A stretch of 27,267 bases of DNA. Origin: Isotricha intestinalis. Lineage: Eukaryota > Ciliophora > Litostomatea > Vestibuliferida > Isotrichidae. Each line of letters opens with the position of its first letter. The first letter of the stretch is position 1. Below the pieces are notes generated by a model. It had not been told where the DNA came from and ran no database searches. It was given only the letters and a program-made list of their open reading frames with translations. Where the stretch lies: assembly GCA_023807065.1 (NCBI GenBank), contig JAJJLU010003855.1, forward strand, positions 1 through 27,267, written 5' to 3'. Positions 25,338-27,267 of this stretch are shown here, in pieces. A program made the translations under genes and the position numbers.

Positions 25338-25720
25338 TGGAATCATTGATAATTACTTATAATTAATTTTTTAAAAATTTAAATATAAATAATTTTTAAA
25401 TATTATTTGAACATCTTTTAGGTTATACATTAACATTTTCATTATTCTATTGAAATGAATTTCAAGAATAATTATCTGGAAAATTTTAAATATATTAAAA
25501 AAGAAAAACAAACAAAATTATAATAATAAATTTTATGGAATATGAATAATAATTTAAGTTCTCATTTAAGAAATATTTATTTAATAAATAATTATTTTTT
25601 TTTAAAATTTTAGGTGACATTAACAATTAAAATCAATCCTGTTTTATAAATGATTATTTTCAATATATTTTGGATATATTAAATCTTTTTTAAAATTTTT
25701 TATTTCTAATTATAAAAAAA

Positions 25721-25980
25721 TTAGAAATGAATTTCAATGTTATTTTTTTTCATGCTTTTATATATATTTAAAGAAAGATTTAAAAAAATTGATTTTCTTT
25801 TAAAATAAATTTATTTTTTTTACAGTCATCTTTTTATATCCTGGGGGAAATCTTTTTAAAATCTTTTCAAAAAGGATTATTGTATAATTTTTTTGAATGA
25901 TAATTTAATTAAATCATCTTTTATTTCTTCTTTTTAATTCTATTTATTACTTTATAATTGTTTTCATCCATGAAATTATT
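25721..25980 (-). pseudogene. Possible decayed minus-strand frame
   Basis: Reading leftward from 25980, NNFMDENNYKVINRIKKK gives way by a one-base shift at an A run to EEIKDDLIKLSFKKIIQ, then after stops SFLKRF, KDFPQDIKR and RKSIFLNLSLNIYKSMKKNN. Stop density in the second frame (six in 70 codons) is close to chance, so only the protein-like texture supports this. It explains the otherwise odd G run at 25842-25847. Confidence 0.25.
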
Positions 25981-26085
25981 TATAGTTTAAAATATATTCA
26001 TATATAATAATAAATTATTTTGAAGTGATAAATTTTTAATTAATCTTTAACTAATTAAAATATAAAATAAAAAAGATTTATTATC

Positions 26086-26709
26086 TTATCCTTGAGTAGA
26101 TAAATTTTCCTCTTCTTTTTTTTTCCAATAATTAATAAAATCATTTAATATTTCTTCTCCTTCTTTAAAAGGAACTCCCTTAGACAAAGGTAATTTCAAA
26201 AATTCTATTTTTTCTTGAGATTGATTAATGAAATAAAAAACTGAATTTTCAGTATTATCTTCCATAATAATTTTCTCAATTAAATCTAAACTTAAATTAA
26301 ATTTATTTTTCGAACAATTAACTTCAATATTATGAGTTTCTTTATTATAAGAAATGAAAGATTTAGAACAACAAACTCCAGTCGAGCAAATACCAGTGAC
26401 AACGAATCCAACCCATGCTATTATAGGAATTGGAAAACAAGCACCTTCAGTCACACCTGTTAAAACTCCTCCTACAGCAAAAAGAATAAAAAAAAATATT
26501 ATAAATATTATGTTTGTTACTGATAAACCATTATTTCTTGTTTGAATCATTATTTTTTGTTGATTTAGTAAATTCATAAAATGATTTTCCTCAATATAAA
26601 AATATCCATAATTATTTATGTGGTGATCTTTTATTGGGTTATTATTAATTTCGTTTTCAGAATAATTGTTTACAATAATTGGTTCATTGATGTTTGGAGG
26701 AAATTCCAT
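26086..26709 (-). CDS. Two-TM membrane protein, paralogue of 4637-5335
   Basis: A 207-residue protein of the same unknown family. Its N-terminal polar part has NINEP...VNNYSENE and HHINNYGYF. Two membrane segments follow (about 66-87 and 93-112), with a Cys pair (CCSK, 113-116). The cytosolic domain ends in KIIMED, QEKIEFLKLPL and PFKEGEEILNDFINYWKKKEEE. The last 35 residues are almost identical to those of the other copy, and the DNA there also matches closely, whereas the membrane hairpin has diverged (here Gly/Ala/Thr-rich, there Leu/Phe-rich). This suggests that the C-terminal domain carries the conserved function while the membrane part adapts. Confidence 0.85.
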   Translation of the reverse strand: MEFPPNINEPIIVNNYSENEINNNPIKDHHINNYGYFYIEENHFMNLLNQQKIMIQTRNNGLSVTNIIFIIFFFILFAVGGVLTGVTEGACFPIPIIAWVGFVVTGICSTGVCCSKSFISYNKETHNIEVNCSKNKFNLSLDLIEKIIMEDNTENSVFYFINQSQEKIEFLKLPLSKGVPFKEGEEILNDFINYWKKKEEENLSTQG

Positions 26710-27267
26710 TTTTATTATTTATTTATTAATTTTGATCACATTTAATTTTCATAAAAAGGATTTAATTATTTAATTTAACAATTATTAATTTACTATTTTT
26801 ATAACACATTAATATTTTTTATTTTTATTCAAATTCATTATAATAATTTATGTGTGAATTATAAACAATTTTTTTCTTATTAAATTCTTTTTATTTTATG
26901 TAAATATCTTAAATATTCTGATAATTTGTATTGTTGAAACATCTTCAAGATTTTTACAAAACAAATGAAAAAAATATAATATAAGGAGGAACGTTTAAGA
27001 AAGTATTTCAGTGATTTGATATTAAAAAATAATTAATTATAATAATTGAAATAATGTTAAATATTTAAGTATAATTTAAATTATATCATCTAAAATTTAT
27101 AAATTAAAAAATTTATTTATATATAAATTAAAAGATAAAGAAAGATCTAATTATTTACCATAATGAAAAAAAAGAAGAAAAAATAAATGAATTTGTATAT
27201 AAATTACTAAATAAAAGTTCTATATAATAATTATACTTAAAAAAAATAATTTAAATTACATTCAATA
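26710..27267. other. Terminal gap
   Basis: This is the upstream region of the two-TM gene, then A/T-rich sequence to the window end. On the plus strand some protein-like stretches can be read (KYLKYSDNLYC and, after a stop, NIFKIFTKQMKK, YKEERLRKYFSDLILKNN, all at about 26899-27040; then in another frame NEKKEEKINEFVYKLLNK near 27165-27220). Stops are frequent and I do not call a gene. A real gene could begin beyond the window. Confidence 0.35.

Larger units (their letters stand above)
24350..26085. other. 1.7-kb gap: decayed genes and a retrotransposon remnant
   Basis: This is the largest gap. In order it holds the upstream region of the PB1-ZZ-UBA gene, a decayed minus-strand frame (24480-24779), the 3' end of a non-LTR retrotransposon (about 24841-25337, plus), about 350 bp where I see nothing convincing, another possible decayed minus-strand frame (25721-25980), and the 3' flank of the two-TM gene. 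Confidence 0.6.

Noticed and set aside
25338..25720. Plus-strand reading with GYTLTFSLFY and similar stretches after the LINE tail
   Set aside because: Stop density is at or above chance in every frame and no consistent piece exceeds about 20 codons.
25820..25915. G-run plus hairpin (25849-25878) followed by AATTTTTTTG, considered as an Sm-class snRNA
   Set aside because: No snRNA core sequence was found. The G run reads as Pro/Gln codons of a possible decayed minus-strand frame, and an Sm-like AT stretch is cheap at this composition.
26354..26545. 63-residue plus-strand frame inside the second two-TM gene
   Set aside because: It lies opposite the membrane hairpin of a gene with a clear paralogue, so the minus strand is the coding one.
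1..27267. Ciliate-type code (TAA/TAG read as Gln), which would rescue the broken frames
   Set aside because: Intact genes with recognisable C-termini (CLPTM1, SDR) end at TAA, others at TGA, and the broken frames contain all three stop types.
1..27267. tRNA, rRNA, CRISPR, prophage or operon structures
   Set aside because: No cloverleaf-sized G+C-rich block with a TTCRA loop, no regular spaced repeats and no polycistronic spacing were seen.

Overview
This is a eukaryotic nuclear window that is extremely AT-rich (coding roughly 80% A+T or more, gaps higher by eye). The genes are single uninterrupted frames ending in TAA or TGA, so the standard code is in use. Proteins are full of Asn, Lys, Glu and Ile, with Asn runs encoded by AAT repeats. 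I recognise no complete rRNA, tRNA, CRISPR, operon or bacterial feature. A centrosomal-type protein and a LamG/CxxC protein of a kind I associate with cilia suggest a lineage that builds flagella or cilia. The composition recalls gut anaerobic fungi (Neocallimastigomycetes), but the lack of introns is odd for them, and an AT-rich protist is equally possible. I cannot fix the taxon.

Layout. 1-534: gap with a possible decayed frame. 535-4076: a TPR membrane protein, then a CEP95-like coiled-coil protein. 4637-7573: a two-TM protein (minus) divergent from a LamG + CxxC protein (plus). 7727-11498: a CLPTM1 family membrane protein and a zinc-ribbon SDR oxidoreductase. 11710-12909: a CRAL-TRIO protein with a myristoylation-type N-terminus (minus). 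13041-13120: a box C/D snoRNA candidate whose guide matches a universally conserved stretch of LSU rRNA. 13287-13800: a decayed gene. 13996-15852: an F-box-TBC-coiled-coil protein. 15910-16692: a long decayed frame. 16787-19222: a calpain-like protein without its catalytic residues. 19337-20792: two small divergent genes. 20880-21350: a decayed frame. 21436-24349: an orphan helical protein, a small MGC-acylated protein and a PB1-ZZ-UBA protein, all minus. 24480-26085: decayed genes and the 3' end of a non-LTR retrotransposon. 26086-26709: a paralogue of the two-TM gene at 4637.

The intact genes fall mostly into membrane traffic and lipid handling (TBC, CRAL-TRIO, CLPTM1, PB1-ZZ-UBA), the cytoskeleton or centrosome, and orphan membrane proteins. 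They are independent monocistronic genes, not a cluster with one pathway.

The most unusual aspects are the snoRNA, the retroelement remnant, and the observation that several large gaps hold frame-preserved coding sequence broken by stops, as if they were old genes being eroded toward A+T.
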